A stretch of 38,546 bases of DNA from Paenibacillus marchantiophytorum (GTDB taxonomy: Bacteria; Bacillota; Bacilli; Paenibacillales; NBRC-103111): positions 325,576 to 364,121 of the forward strand of contig NZ_BMHE01000002.1 in assembly GCF_014640555.1 (NCBI RefSeq). The letters run 5' to 3'. The notes beneath the pieces are model-generated. The model saw nothing but the letters and a program-made list of their open reading frames with translations, had not been told where the DNA came from and did not search any database. Of this stretch, positions 1 to 7,926 are shown piece by piece. The translations under genes were made by a program, and so were the position numbers. Every line of letters begins with the position of its first letter. Positions within the stretch are counted from its first letter, which is position 1.

Positions 1-1070
1 ATGGAGACGAGTCAAAAGCAAGAAGGGCAGTGGAGGAATCGATGGAATATCCACCCGAGCACATCGTGGAAGTATACGGGGCGAAGAGATACCCAAACCA
101 GACGGAAAGCTTCGCCCCTTAGGAATCCCGACCATTATTGATCGGGTCGTGCAAATGGCAACAAAAATGGTGATTGAGCCCATCTTTGAAACGGACTTCA
201 AGGATGGCTCCTATGGATTCCGGCCGAAGCGAAGCCAACACGGTGCCATTCGTCACATCAGGCGAGAGGTTAAGAAAGGCGTATATTGGGTAGTAGACAT
301 TGACAAAAAGGCTACTTTGACAACATTGGGCATGAGAAACTGATGAAGCTTGTGGAGCAAAGAATGAGTGACAGAAGAGTATTCAAACTCATCTGGAAAT
401 GGCTAAAGGCAGGATTCGTAAAAGATGATCAGTTTTATGAAACCGAACTCGGAAGCCCACAAGGCTCAGTCATAAGTCCGCTACTTTCAAATATCTACCT
501 GAACGACCTGGATAAGGTCTGGGAAAACAAATTTACCGAACTCGGCGCCCTCGTCAGATTTGCTGATGATCTCGTCATTCTGTGCAAAACCAAAGAGCAG
601 GCTATGAAGGCAATCGATGTGTTAAAAGCAGTATTCAATAAACTTGAAACAGAGATAAACACATCCAAATCAAAGCTCGTCAACCCATGGGGTGACAAAA
701 CAGGATTTGACTTTCTGGGCATGCATCACCGAAAAATCCCCAAACAGGTCAAGGGAGTAGCCCATTATATATGGCGGAGCTACCCATCGAAGAAAGCCAT
801 GAAGAAGATGAAAGAGAAGGTAAAGGAAGTTACCGAACCCGAAACCGATTGTTCTGGACAATGAACAGAATGGTTGAGGAACTCAATCCGAAGATTCAGG
901 GATGGAGAAACTACTACGCGGTGGACGCCTTTGCCGATTTATTTCTGAATAAAGTGGACTGGTACATTCGAAAGAGATTGATGCTGTTTTGGAACAAGAA
1001 ATGCAATCGTCGTATGAAGCACAGTAATTCCAGATTAGCGGGCATTGTTGCTCTGCAATCTGGGCCTTAA
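1..1070 (+). pseudogene. ltrA-like: Decayed group II intron reverse transcriptase/maturase (5' end outside window)
   Basis: This is the remnant of the multifunctional protein encoded by a mobile group II intron, which normally reverse transcribes the intron and helps it splice. In pieces it reads: a short N-terminal stretch at 30-75; then, after an internal deletion and frame change near 75-83, IPKPDGKLRPLGIPTIIDR and the RT1-RT2 region to about 309. A one-base deletion in a run near 308-312 breaks the frame. The next segment (343 to about 830) carries the catalytic FADD box near 560. A second frameshift near 828-836 leads to the maturase domain X, with LNPKIQGWRNYY near 880-915, ending at 1070. 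There is no HNH domain. At least three lesions make it non-functional. It is followed by the intron's domain V, so the 3' half of the element is in place. Confidence 0.9.
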
Positions 1071-1122
1071 GAAGCTTGTAGGTTAGGAAAGTACCGTAAA
1101 GCGGAAGAAAGAAGAACATCGG

Positions 1123-1228
1123 AAAGCCGGATGAGGGAAAACCTCACGTCCGGTTTGATGCAGGGGGAGCTAAAAAAGTAAAAAGAGAGCCTTCGCCCTC
1201 CAATGAAATTTCAGTTTTCTACTCTACT
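1123..1228 (+). ncRNA. Group II intron domains V and VI, 3' intron end
   Basis: Domain V is at 1123-1156: a 34-nt hairpin holding the AGC triad (AAAGCCGGATGAGG), a GAAA-type loop and the partner CCTCACGTCCGGTTT. This fits the conserved bacterial domain V pattern. The following 1157 to about 1228 has the place and character of domain VI, with a GATGCAGGGGGAGC start and an end near CTCTACTAAG. The exact 3' splice site cannot be fixed without the target site. The RNA catalytic core is better kept than the open reading frame, so splicing with a maturase supplied in trans cannot be excluded, but the 5' half is not visible. Confidence 0.75.
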
Positions 1229-1245
1229 AAGAATTTATATGTTTT

Positions 1246-1266
1246 GGGGTGAGCGAAGCTTACCCC
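1246..1266. repeat. 9-bp hairpin with GAA loop
   Basis: GGGGTGAGC-GAA-GCTTACCCC forms a 9-bp stem with one G:T pair. A degenerate second copy (GGGGTGAGTGAAGCTAGCCC) is at 1690-1709, just where homology to the IS91-like transposase stops. The two motifs bracket the transposase remnant in the same orientation. Confidence 0.55.
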
Positions 1267-1347
1267 TTATTTAGAATAATAGAAAGTACAAGTTTTTTAG
1301 TGGATTTAGGGGATTCTCCCTTTTAAGTTTTTTGGTACATTTACAAT

Positions 1348-1686
1348 ATGAAACAGGACATCCTACACCGAATTTTTCTTTGATGAGAATCGCTACTATG
1401 AAGCCAATAAAAGCAAGCATGGCAAAAAGATACGTCCCGTAGTGCTGAAAGAAATCCAAAAATTTCGAGTTTGTGGAGACCCGAAAAAAGGGTTTAAGCT
1501 GCTCGCATGTGTAGGGTGCCACGATCTTAAGGTGGTGCCTTTTTGGTGCAAAGGAGTGTTTCTGCACGACGTGTTCATGCGGAGAAACGGAAGAGTGGAG
1601 CTGTGTCTTGTCTGAGGACGTATGTCAAGTCAACCATCGACATGTTATCTTGACCATCGAAGAAGGTCTAAGAGACATGTTTTTGG
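1348..1686 (+). pseudogene. IS91-like transposase, N-terminal zinc-binding fragment
   Basis: The fragment starts at an ATG (MKQDILHRIF), then shifts frame near 1377. It continues as DENRYYEANKSKHGKKIRPVV and reads FRVCGDPKKGFKLLACVGCHDL, a CxxC zinc-ligand region typical of the zinc-binding domain of IS91-family transposases. A second frameshift at the TTTCTGC near 1560 is needed to recover FCTTCSCGETEEWS, the next cysteine cluster. The reading then continues through VNHRHVILTIEEGLRDMF and loses homology at about 1686. The catalytic tyrosine domain is missing, so this is a dead 5' fragment. The family call is from the pattern of cysteines and flanking residues, not from a search. Confidence 0.7.
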
Positions 1687-1787
1687 GTTGGGGTGAGTGA
1701 AGCTAGCCCAGAAATGTTGGAGATTGACTCCAGTCTCCAGGCTTGGGTTGTAGGCGGCCAATCACGATGGAGGGGTTCGATGTGATC

Positions 1788-1890
1788 AGATGAGATGAGA
1801 GAGACGAGAAGCGATGATGATGATGAGACGAGATGCGATGCGATGAGAAGCGATGATGATGAGACGAGATGCGATGCGATGCGATGAGAA
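1788..1890. repeat. GATGA/GCGAT low-complexity tandem repeat
   Basis: The stretch is built only from GATGA, GCGAT and GAGAC words. A unit of about 39 bases is duplicated (1806-1844 and 1845-1885), and smaller trinucleotide-like iterations lie inside it. No ribosome binding site or sensible protein is associated. Confidence 0.8.
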
Positions 1891-1998
1891 CAAGGTAGCT
1901 GTGAACGTACTTATTTGTTCGAATTGCTGATGGTTTGGAGGTATAAACAAGCTATTTGGCAGAATGAGATCCTCTAGCTTTGCAATCGCGCGGAGATA

Positions 1999-2283
1999 AG
2001 GGAACGTCAAGCCGCGATTGTAGGAAAATATGTCATGATAGAGATCCAGAGGGAACTACAGTGCGCTATAATTCCGAAAACCGCCATATTCCACGCCTGA
2101 GGGAACTACGATCCGCTATTGCACCATTATCCGGTTGAAATTAGCAGATTCCGCTTACATAGTGGATCTCAGTTCCCTTTCATGCTACGTTTACCCCAGT
2201 TCCCGCCATTTAGCGGATCATAGTTCCTTTTCACACGATGATCTCTGTCATTTCAAAGCTCAAAGGGAACTAGGATCCGCTAG
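1999..2283. repeat. Cluster of short intergenic repeats (AGGGAACTAC-GATCCGCTA type)
   Basis: The core AGGGAACTACGATCCGCTAT occurs in direct orientation at 1999 (degenerate), 2050, 2100 and 2262, and inverted at 2160-2179 and 2211-2231. The first three copies are spaced 51 and 50 bases apart, so the real unit is about 50 bases. Related copies lie at 3373-3506, 25661-25844 and, more diverged, 37102-37175. The copies are imperfect and lie only between genes. This explains most of the gap between 1890 and 2390, where no gene is seen. Confidence 0.75.
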
Positions 2284-2390
2284 ATTGCTGAAAACCGTTA
2301 TGAAGATGCTCATCTCTCAGGGCGGCAAAGCCGCTTTCTTAATCTGCTAAGATATTCCGCTGCGAAAACGGGGATAATAAGTGAAAATGA

Positions 2391-3257
2391 ATGAAAGAGG
2401 AGAAGTTTTTATTGGAATCCACCTTTGAGCATGTGTACTTCCCCTTAACAACCGTATCGAGCGGGGAAGGTAAAGAAGTCAATATCGATATCTATTGCTA
2501 CTGCATCCAGTTCGTCAATATTTGTTTGTTGGGCAATCCGACTAGCAAAACGAAGGAATGGTTCTTAGTCGATGCAGGCTTGCCGCACTCGGCAGACAAC
2601 ATAATTCGCCTAGCGGAGGACCATTTTGGTTCGATGACGAAGCCTCAAGGCATTTTATTAACCCATGGGCATTTTGATCATGTTGGGGCTATCGGAGAAT
2701 TGTTGCAGCATTGGGATGTGCCTGTTTATGCCCATGAATTGGAGATTCCCTACCTAACAGGGAAAGCTAATTATCCCAAAGGCGATTCGACTGTAAACGG
2801 AGGTCTCATTAGCGAGCTTTCCCCCTTATTTCCTAACCATGGCATTAATTTGGAAAATCATGTCCATTCGCTTCCGGCTGACGGCAGCATTCCGGGCTTG
2901 CCTGAATGGCAATGGATTCACACACCGGGGCATACGCCAGGGCATATTTCACTTTTTCGCGCCAGAGACCGCTCGCTTCTTGCAGGGGATGCTTTTGTCA
3001 CGGTAAAACAGGAATCGTTGTACAACGTGATCCTCCAGACGAAGGAAATCAAAGGGCCGCCCAAATATTTCACGACCGATTGGGAGGCAGCGGAGGCTTC
3101 CGTCAGAAAGCTTCAAGCCCTCCAGCCAGTTTTGGCTGTGACAGGCCATGGCACGCCGATACGAGAGGAAGAACTGACGAATCAACTCAACTATTTGGTT
3201 GAGAATTTCGAGCGTGTGGCTGTGCCGGAGGAAGGCCGATTCGTGCATGAGCGGTGA
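2391..3257 (+). CDS. MBL-fold metallo-hydrolase
   Basis: A 288-residue metallo-beta-lactamase-fold hydrolase. The metal-binding signature THGHFDHVGA is at residues 91-100 (HxHxDH). Further ligands are likely in the HTPGHTPGH motif near 177-185, LLAGDAF near 197-202 (Asp200) and TGHG near 251-254. FLVDAGLP near 58-65 is the usual strand before the metal site. The substrate cannot be named; glyoxalase II-like and other thioester or lactone hydrolases share these motifs. There is no signal peptide, so it is probably cytoplasmic. The start at 2391 has a weak upstream ribosome site. A TTG at 2412 lies behind AGAGGAGAA and would give a protein 7 residues shorter. It stands alone, convergent with the chemoreceptor gene and separated from it by a two-way terminator. 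Confidence 0.85.
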   Translation: MKEEKFLLESTFEHVYFPLTTVSSGEGKEVNIDIYCYCIQFVNICLLGNPTSKTKEWFLVDAGLPHSADNIIRLAEDHFGSMTKPQGILLTHGHFDHVGAIGELLQHWDVPVYAHELEIPYLTGKANYPKGDSTVNGGLISELSPLFPNHGINLENHVHSLPADGSIPGLPEWQWIHTPGHTPGHISLFRARDRSLLAGDAFVTVKQESLYNVILQTKEIKGPPKYFTTDWEAAEASVRKLQALQPVLAVTGHGTPIREEELTNQLNYLVENFERVAVPEEGRFVHER

Positions 3258-3305
3258 AAAAAATCCCTCATTCCGTTGAGGGAATGGGGGATTGGGCATT
3301 TTTAT
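3257..3305. terminator. Bidirectional terminator between MBL and chemoreceptor genes
   Basis: ATCCCTCATTCC pairs with GGAATGGGGGAT (3263-3292) around a short loop. It is preceded by seven A (a U tract for the minus-strand transcript) and followed by CATTTTTAT for the plus strand. Confidence 0.75.
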
Positions 3306-3372
3306 TGGGGGAAGACGTTCGTGGCGGAACGTCGATTCGTTATTTTGGTTAATTGGCGCTTCAATGTGGCAT

Positions 3373-3506
3373 CGCGCGGATCGTAGATGCGTTATGTGTT
3401 AAGAATGGTGCGATTCGGGGCTGGAACGGCGAAATAAGGGAATGACGATCCGCGGGATGAGGAAAATGAGCTGTTTTCACCGGAAAAAGGCCACTACGAT
3501 CCGCGA
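3373..3506. repeat. Intergenic repeat copies of the GATCCGCTA family
   Basis: Degenerate cores lie at 3373-3386 (inverted, GCGCGGATCGTA), 3436-3455 (AAGGGAATGACGATCCGCGG) and 3484-3506 (CCACTACGATCCGCGAG). The latter two are 48 bases apart. They match the cluster at 1999-2283. Confidence 0.6.
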
Positions 3507-3552
3507 GAGCGGTAAGCTGAGCCTTTGTTAAGTCCGGATCTGAGGACCGATG

Positions 3553-5604
3553 CTAACCGATCAGCACTGGCTCTTTTTTCTCCTGTCCCTTCGGAGTGTC
3601 TGACGCCGAATTCTCCGTTTTACTCTTCGTAGACTCGTCGGATAAGCTTGGCACCTCAGCCTGCTCCTCATCGCGTTCCGCTCCCTGCTCTGTTTGCATG
3701 AGAGCTTCATCGGCAATGTCATCCGAAACATCATCCGAATTTGCTGTACGAGACGTTCCCGCTGCAAAATTCAAGGGTGCCACATTCTCTACCGAACCAT
3801 CCAGTTTCTCCGCCGAATTATCATGCTTCTCTATCGTACCATCCAGCTTCTTCTCCGAACCACCCAACTTCTCCGCCTCTTCCTCGTTGATTCGGAATTT
3901 ACTGATTTCGGCGAACAACTGCTGCGCGAGATCTAGGATATCATCCGATTCTTCGGCGATGCGGCGAATGGAAACATCCTGCTGGATGGAGGTCGAGTTG
4001 ACCTCCTCGACACCGGCTGCCGTTTCCTGGGCAATCGCGGCGACGAATTGCACAGAGTCAACGAGCTCGTCGTTCTTCGAGCGAGCTTGTTCGATCTTCA
4101 GATGGATTTGTTCAATCTGAAGTTTAATGCCCTGCATCGAGTAATCGATGCTTTCGAAAGAACCCAGCGTGTCAGCGACACGGCTGTCTTGAGCCAGCGC
4201 CGAGTCGCGGGCTTCGATCAAGGAGCTCTGCAGCTCCTTGATCTGCTGTTGCAGCGTCCCGATGATGGCGCTGATCGTCTTGGACGATTGGTTCGTCTGC
4301 TGCGACAGCTGACGAACTTCGTCCGCGATCACGGAGAAGCCGCGTCCGTGTGCGCCGGCTCTTGCCGCTTCAATCGCCGCATTCAAGGCCAACACGTTCG
4401 TCTGCGTCGAAATCTCCGTGATGGAGTGAATGATGGCGCCAATTTGTTTCGAGCTGGCGGCCACGGTCTGCATCGCGGCATCGACCCGCTGCAGCAAATC
4501 TTGCGAATGCTCGGAGGAAGCTTTCAGCTCTCGAACCGAGTTTGTGCCTTGCTGCGTGCCTGCTGCCGCTTCGTCGCTCGCACGCTTCATTTCATAGGTA
4601 TATGCGGTAATGTCACGGATCTCTGCTTCCAGCTCTGCGATGACGATGGAGCTATGCTCCGTCTTAACAGCTTGTTCATCGGCGCCATGGGAGATTTCGT
4701 GAATGGCTTTCAGAATATCTGTGTTCGCCGATGCAGTCAGCTGTGAGAAGCGATGAAACTCATGTGAGTGCTCGGACAGGGAGGAAGCGATATGCTTCGT
4801 TGCGCTGAGCATATGGCGTACTTGAATAATCATATGATCGAAGCTGTTGCTCAGAGTGCCAAGCTCATCTGTTGATTTGGAATTGATTGTCTGGGTCAAG
4901 TCCCCCTCTGCGATGAGCGTTACTGCTTTCTGCAAGCGGGAAATCGGTCTGATAAAGGAACGAATTATGAGGAAGGCAATAGCGATGGTCACGGCGAGCA
5001 CGACAACCGCAGCAATCATCATGACTTGGCTCGTGCTATCGAGCGCTTTGGTGGAATCCGCAATGGCCAGATCAGCCGAATTGGCGTAAGTCACATAGAA
5101 CTTATCAACGAGTTCGAATATTTTATCCTTTAATTCTTGCGATTCATTATATAAGTAGAGCAGATTAATCTCCAGGTCTTTGGGATTTGTGCCGTTGCCT
5201 TGAATCATTTGTGCTGCGGAATCGAAATTGTTGATGTAATCTACCGAAGCTTGAATCAGTTGGCTGCGCCATTTGATTTGATCAGGTGTAGAGGCGGTAT
5301 CGCCAATCTTTTTAATGAAATCATTAAAAGGTTGACGTTTGCTGTTATATTTCAGAATGAATTCAGGTTTCTTGGAAATCTCCAAGCCTGACGCAATGAT
5401 GTTCATTTCTTGCACCATTTCCTTTAACTCCAGAGCAAGAACTTTCAATTCAACTTTATCATTCTGATCGTTCATATTTTGTTTGATTTGACTAACCTGA
5501 TGCAAATTGAAGAAGGCAACTGCCAGAAAAATGAGAAGCACTCCACCAAAGCTAGCAATCAATCGACTCCGCATGGTCATATTGAACAACATTATCTTGC
5601 GCAT
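3553..5604 (-). CDS. Methyl-accepting chemotaxis protein
   Basis: A membrane chemoreceptor that relays ligand binding to CheA/CheW. From the N-terminus: a membrane segment (about residues 16-34), an extracellular four-helix-bundle type sensor domain, a second membrane segment (about 193-216), a HAMP linker (about 217-270) and the long cytoplasmic signalling coiled coil. The hairpin tip region includes AARAGAHGRGFSVIADEVRQL. Beyond about residue 585 there is an acidic, low-complexity tail of about 100 residues (KLGGSEKKLDGTIEKHDN and similar) that lacks a recognisable CheR-binding pentapeptide at its end. The start at 5604 is preferred because GGAGGG (5611-5616) lies 6 bases away; an ATG at 5610 touches it. 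The gene is divergent from pstS. The ligand is unknown. Confidence 0.92.
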   Translation of the reverse strand: MRKIMLFNMTMRSRLIASFGGVLLIFLAVAFFNLHQVSQIKQNMNDQNDKVELKVLALELKEMVQEMNIIASGLEISKKPEFILKYNSKRQPFNDFIKKIGDTASTPDQIKWRSQLIQASVDYINNFDSAAQMIQGNGTNPKDLEINLLYLYNESQELKDKIFELVDKFYVTYANSADLAIADSTKALDSTSQVMMIAAVVVLAVTIAIAFLIIRSFIRPISRLQKAVTLIAEGDLTQTINSKSTDELGTLSNSFDHMIIQVRHMLSATKHIASSLSEHSHEFHRFSQLTASANTDILKAIHEISHGADEQAVKTEHSSIVIAELEAEIRDITAYTYEMKRASDEAAAGTQQGTNSVRELKASSEHSQDLLQRVDAAMQTVAASSKQIGAIIHSITEISTQTNVLALNAAIEAARAGAHGRGFSVIADEVRQLSQQTNQSSKTISAIIGTLQQQIKELQSSLIEARDSALAQDSRVADTLGSFESIDYSMQGIKLQIEQIHLKIEQARSKNDELVDSVQFVAAIAQETAAGVEEVNSTSIQQDVSIRRIAEESDDILDLAQQLFAEISKFRINEEEAEKLGGSEKKLDGTIEKHDNSAEKLDGSVENVAPLNFAAGTSRTANSDDVSDDIADEALMQTEQGAERDEEQAEVPSLSDESTKSKTENSASDTPKGQEKKEPVLIG

Positions 5605-5753
5605 TGTCATCCCTCCATTAATAAGACAAGAACTGACTTTATTCTTGCTTTTGCTTATTAATATAGGTCTTCTGTATTAAATAGAGCGTCGAATTATGTA
5701 AACCAGTTGTAAATTTATCCATAAATATAGCTGCTTAGGACCCAAATAAAAGT

Positions 5754-5807
5754 TTTACATTACGTTTACGTTTCGTGGGTTTGGAATTTACAATCGATTG
5801 TTACGAT
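5754..5807 (+). promoter_or_regulatory. Pho box upstream of pstS
   Basis: TTTACA at 5754, TTTACG at 5765 and TTTACA at 5787 fall on an 11-base grid, with weaker hexamers in the same register at 5776 and 5798 (TTGTTA). This is the direct-repeat pattern recognised by PhoP of Gram-positive bacteria. A possible -10 (TACGAT) follows at 5802. Phosphate starvation should activate pstS through it. Confidence 0.75.
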
Positions 5808-5893
5808 AGGAGAGTAGTTAGCAGGGCGGACAAATAAGAAGACGCGGAGCTAACAAAACCAGTAACATAAAATCAAAGGAGGACATGCTAACC

Positions 5894-6817
5894 ATGTTCA
5901 AGTTCATGTCGAAAAAAGGAATTACATTATCACTTTCCGCGGTATTAATGATGGGGTCATTGGTTGGTTGCGGCACTAAAACAGAGACGAAACCCGCAGC
6001 TTCAGCAACACCAGCTGCTAGTACAGCTGCTTCAGCTTCTGCAAAACCTTCAGATGCTCCAAAAACAGAGCTTAGCGGTACGATTTCTGCTACTGGCTCA
6101 AGCGCATTGCTTCCTTTAGTTAAGCAAGCGGCAAAGGAATTCATGGATTTGAACCCGAAAGTAACGATTCAAGTTTCAGCTGGTGGTTCAGGTACTGGAA
6201 TAAAAAACGTAGCTGACGGCACTTCCGATATCGGTAACTCCGATGTTGAGCCAGCTGCTGAATATAAAGATAAAGGTCTAGTTGATCACCAAGTAGCAAT
6301 CGCGCCTTTCGCATTAATCGTAAACAAAGATGTGAAAGTAGACAACGTAACAAAAGCGCAAGCAGCTGATATTTACATGGGTAAAATCACAAACTGGAAA
6401 GAAGTTGGCGGCAATGACGCGAAAATCGTTCTTGTTCACCGTCCAGACAGCTCAGGTTCCCGTACGCTTGTTAAACAAATTATTCTTGATGGCAAAGAAT
6501 TCACAAAAGACGGTATCACACAAGAAAACAGTGGCGCTATGAAAACAGCAGTTGTAGGTCAATCCAGCTCCATTGGGTATGTAGATACGCCTTATATCGA
6601 TGACACTGTAAAAGCATTGAAAATTGATGGTGTATCTTTCTCCGAAGAAAACATCAAAAACGGTACTTATAAATTGTTTGGTGTTGAGCACATGTATACA
6701 AAAGGCGAAGCAAAAGATCCAGCTAAAGCTTTCATCGCTTACATCTCCAGCAAAGAATTCCAAGGCAAACAAGTTCGTGAATTGAAATTCTTGCCTGCAG
6801 ATCTGCTTAAAAAATAA
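5894..6817 (+). CDS. pstS: Phosphate ABC transporter, substrate-binding lipoprotein PstS
   Basis: The extracellular phosphate receptor of the high-affinity Pst uptake system, about 307 residues. A lipoprotein signal ends in the lipobox LVGC (Cys near residue 26). An Ala/Ser/Thr-rich linker follows, then the binding-protein fold. Phosphate-contact segments are visible as ATGSSALLP, GGSGTGI, SDIGNSDVEP and HRPDSSGSRT. Of the candidate starts, ATG 5885 lies only 2 bases from AGGAGG (5877-5882) and ATG 5894 lies 11 bases away; 5894 is preferred. A terminator separates it from pstC, so pstS can be made in excess over the membrane parts. Confidence 0.95.
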   Translation: MFKFMSKKGITLSLSAVLMMGSLVGCGTKTETKPAASATPAASTAASASAKPSDAPKTELSGTISATGSSALLPLVKQAAKEFMDLNPKVTIQVSAGGSGTGIKNVADGTSDIGNSDVEPAAEYKDKGLVDHQVAIAPFALIVNKDVKVDNVTKAQAADIYMGKITNWKEVGGNDAKIVLVHRPDSSGSRTLVKQIILDGKEFTKDGITQENSGAMKTAVVGQSSSIGYVDTPYIDDTVKALKIDGVSFSEENIKNGTYKLFGVEHMYTKGEAKDPAKAFIAYISSKEFQGKQVRELKFLPADLLKK

Positions 6818-6832
6818 TTAGCCTTCCCACCA

Positions 6833-6864
6833 AGAGCGCTCGCAAGTCTGAGCGTTCTTTTTTT
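6833..6864 (+). terminator. Intrinsic terminator after pstS
   Basis: AGAGCGCTC (6833-6841) pairs with GAGCGTTCT (6850-6858) with one G:T pair, followed by a run of T to 6864. It lies between pstS and a second Pho box, so pstC can be transcribed independently. Confidence 0.85.
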
Positions 6865-6882
6865 ATGCTCAGCTATAAAACT

Positions 6883-6936
6883 TTTACATTCCCTTAACAT
6901 TTCATTGATGATCCAATGACAATCGTAACCTATTCT
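6883..6936 (+). promoter_or_regulatory. Second Pho box, upstream of pstC
   Basis: TTTACA at 6883, TTAACA at 6894, TTGATG at 6905 and ATGACA at 6916 are spaced exactly 11 bases apart. TATTCT at 6931-6936 could be the -10. This gives pstC its own phosphate-starvation promoter after the pstS terminator. Confidence 0.7.
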
Positions 6937-6990
6937 AGAAGTAAGGTATGTGAAAGACATGCGTGTATTAATAGAAGGGGGATTAACCCA

Positions 6991-7926
6991 TTGAATTCAG
7001 TAGCAGACAAACTATCAAGCACGAATTCGGAAAGAAGTCGTCCACTTACTTCCAAATGGACCCAAGGACAACATAGACAGGACAACTTCATGAGATGGGT
7101 GTTTGTAGGCAGTGCTGTCCTAGTGTCAGCGATTATTTTCTCTATCATTGTCTTCGTTGGTATGCAAGGTATTAAGACATTTCAGGATGTCAGCGTGATA
7201 GAATTTTTCTTTTCTACGGATTGGACGCCAGGCCAAAATAAATTCGGAGCTTTTCCTTTTCTATACAGCACACTATTAATGACATTGGTTTCGGTTGTGT
7301 TCTCTGTACCGCTAGCGTTATCCGGTGCTTTGTTCATGGCCAAAATTGCTCCCAAATGGATGCGTGAAATCATGCGTCCAGCTACAGATTTGTTCGTAGG
7401 TATTCCTTCCGTCGTCTATGGTCTGATCGGGATGACCGTCATTGTACCTGCCTTGGGTAAGTTCACAGGCGGAGTTGGCTACGGGATTCTGCCTGCATCG
7501 ATCATTTTGGCGATTATGATTTTACCGACTATTCTCTCCATTTCTGAGGATGCTATCCGAGCTCTTCCAGGTCGTTTGGAAGAAGCGTCGCTAGCCTTAG
7601 GCGCAACGCGGTGGCAAACGATGTGGCGGGTCCTCCTGCCAGCTGCCAGACCTGGCATACTAACAGCGATTATTCTCGGCATGGGCCGCGCAATCGGAGA
7701 AACAATGGCCGTGTTCATGGTTATTGGGAACTCTCCCCAAATGCCTAAGTCCTTATTGGATTCCACAACAGTATTAACAACAGCGATCGTGAAGGACATG
7801 GGGAATACGAATTACGGATCTGTGTGGAACAATGCCCTTTATATGATGGCTCTGCTTTTACTTGTGATCTCCTTATCTTTAATCCTAATTATTCGTATCG
7901 TGGCTAAAAGGAGTGAACTGAAATAA
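6991..7926 (+). CDS. pstC: Phosphate ABC transporter permease PstC
   Basis: An inner-membrane channel subunit of the Pst system, 311 residues, with six predicted membrane segments. The first is VFVGSAVLVSAIIFSIIVFV. The ABC-permease coupling loop is seen as EEASLALGATRWQTMWRVLLP. The TTG at 6991 is chosen as start because AAGGGGGA (6975-6982) lies 8 bases upstream. A longer frame from 6916 would read through the Pho box region and has no ribosome site. The downstream pstA start overlaps the stop by one base, so the two are translationally coupled. Confidence 0.93.
   Translation: MNSVADKLSSTNSERSRPLTSKWTQGQHRQDNFMRWVFVGSAVLVSAIIFSIIVFVGMQGIKTFQDVSVIEFFFSTDWTPGQNKFGAFPFLYSTLLMTLVSVVFSVPLALSGALFMAKIAPKWMREIMRPATDLFVGIPSVVYGLIGMTVIVPALGKFTGGVGYGILPASIILAIMILPTILSISEDAIRALPGRLEEASLALGATRWQTMWRVLLPAARPGILTAIILGMGRAIGETMAVFMVIGNSPQMPKSLLDSTTVLTTAIVKDMGNTNYGSVWNNALYMMALLLLVISLSLILIIRIVAKRSELK

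Noticed and set aside
1271..1567. Minus-strand open frame of 98 codons
   Set aside because: It is antisense to the IS91-like transposase remnant, which explains the sequence better.
1786..2010. Minus-strand open frame with Ser-His-Arg-Ile repeats
   Set aside because: It is the translation of the GATGA/GCGAT simple repeat, has no ribosome site and no family pattern.
1999..2283. CRISPR array
   Set aside because: The repeats are imperfect, occur in both orientations, lack uniform spacers and have no cas genes nearby.
2135..2350. Short plus-strand frame across the intergenic repeats
   Set aside because: Its content is set by repeat copies, and no ribosome site is present.
4048..4746. Plus-strand frame of 232 codons
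   Set aside because: It is antisense to the chemoreceptor signalling domain.
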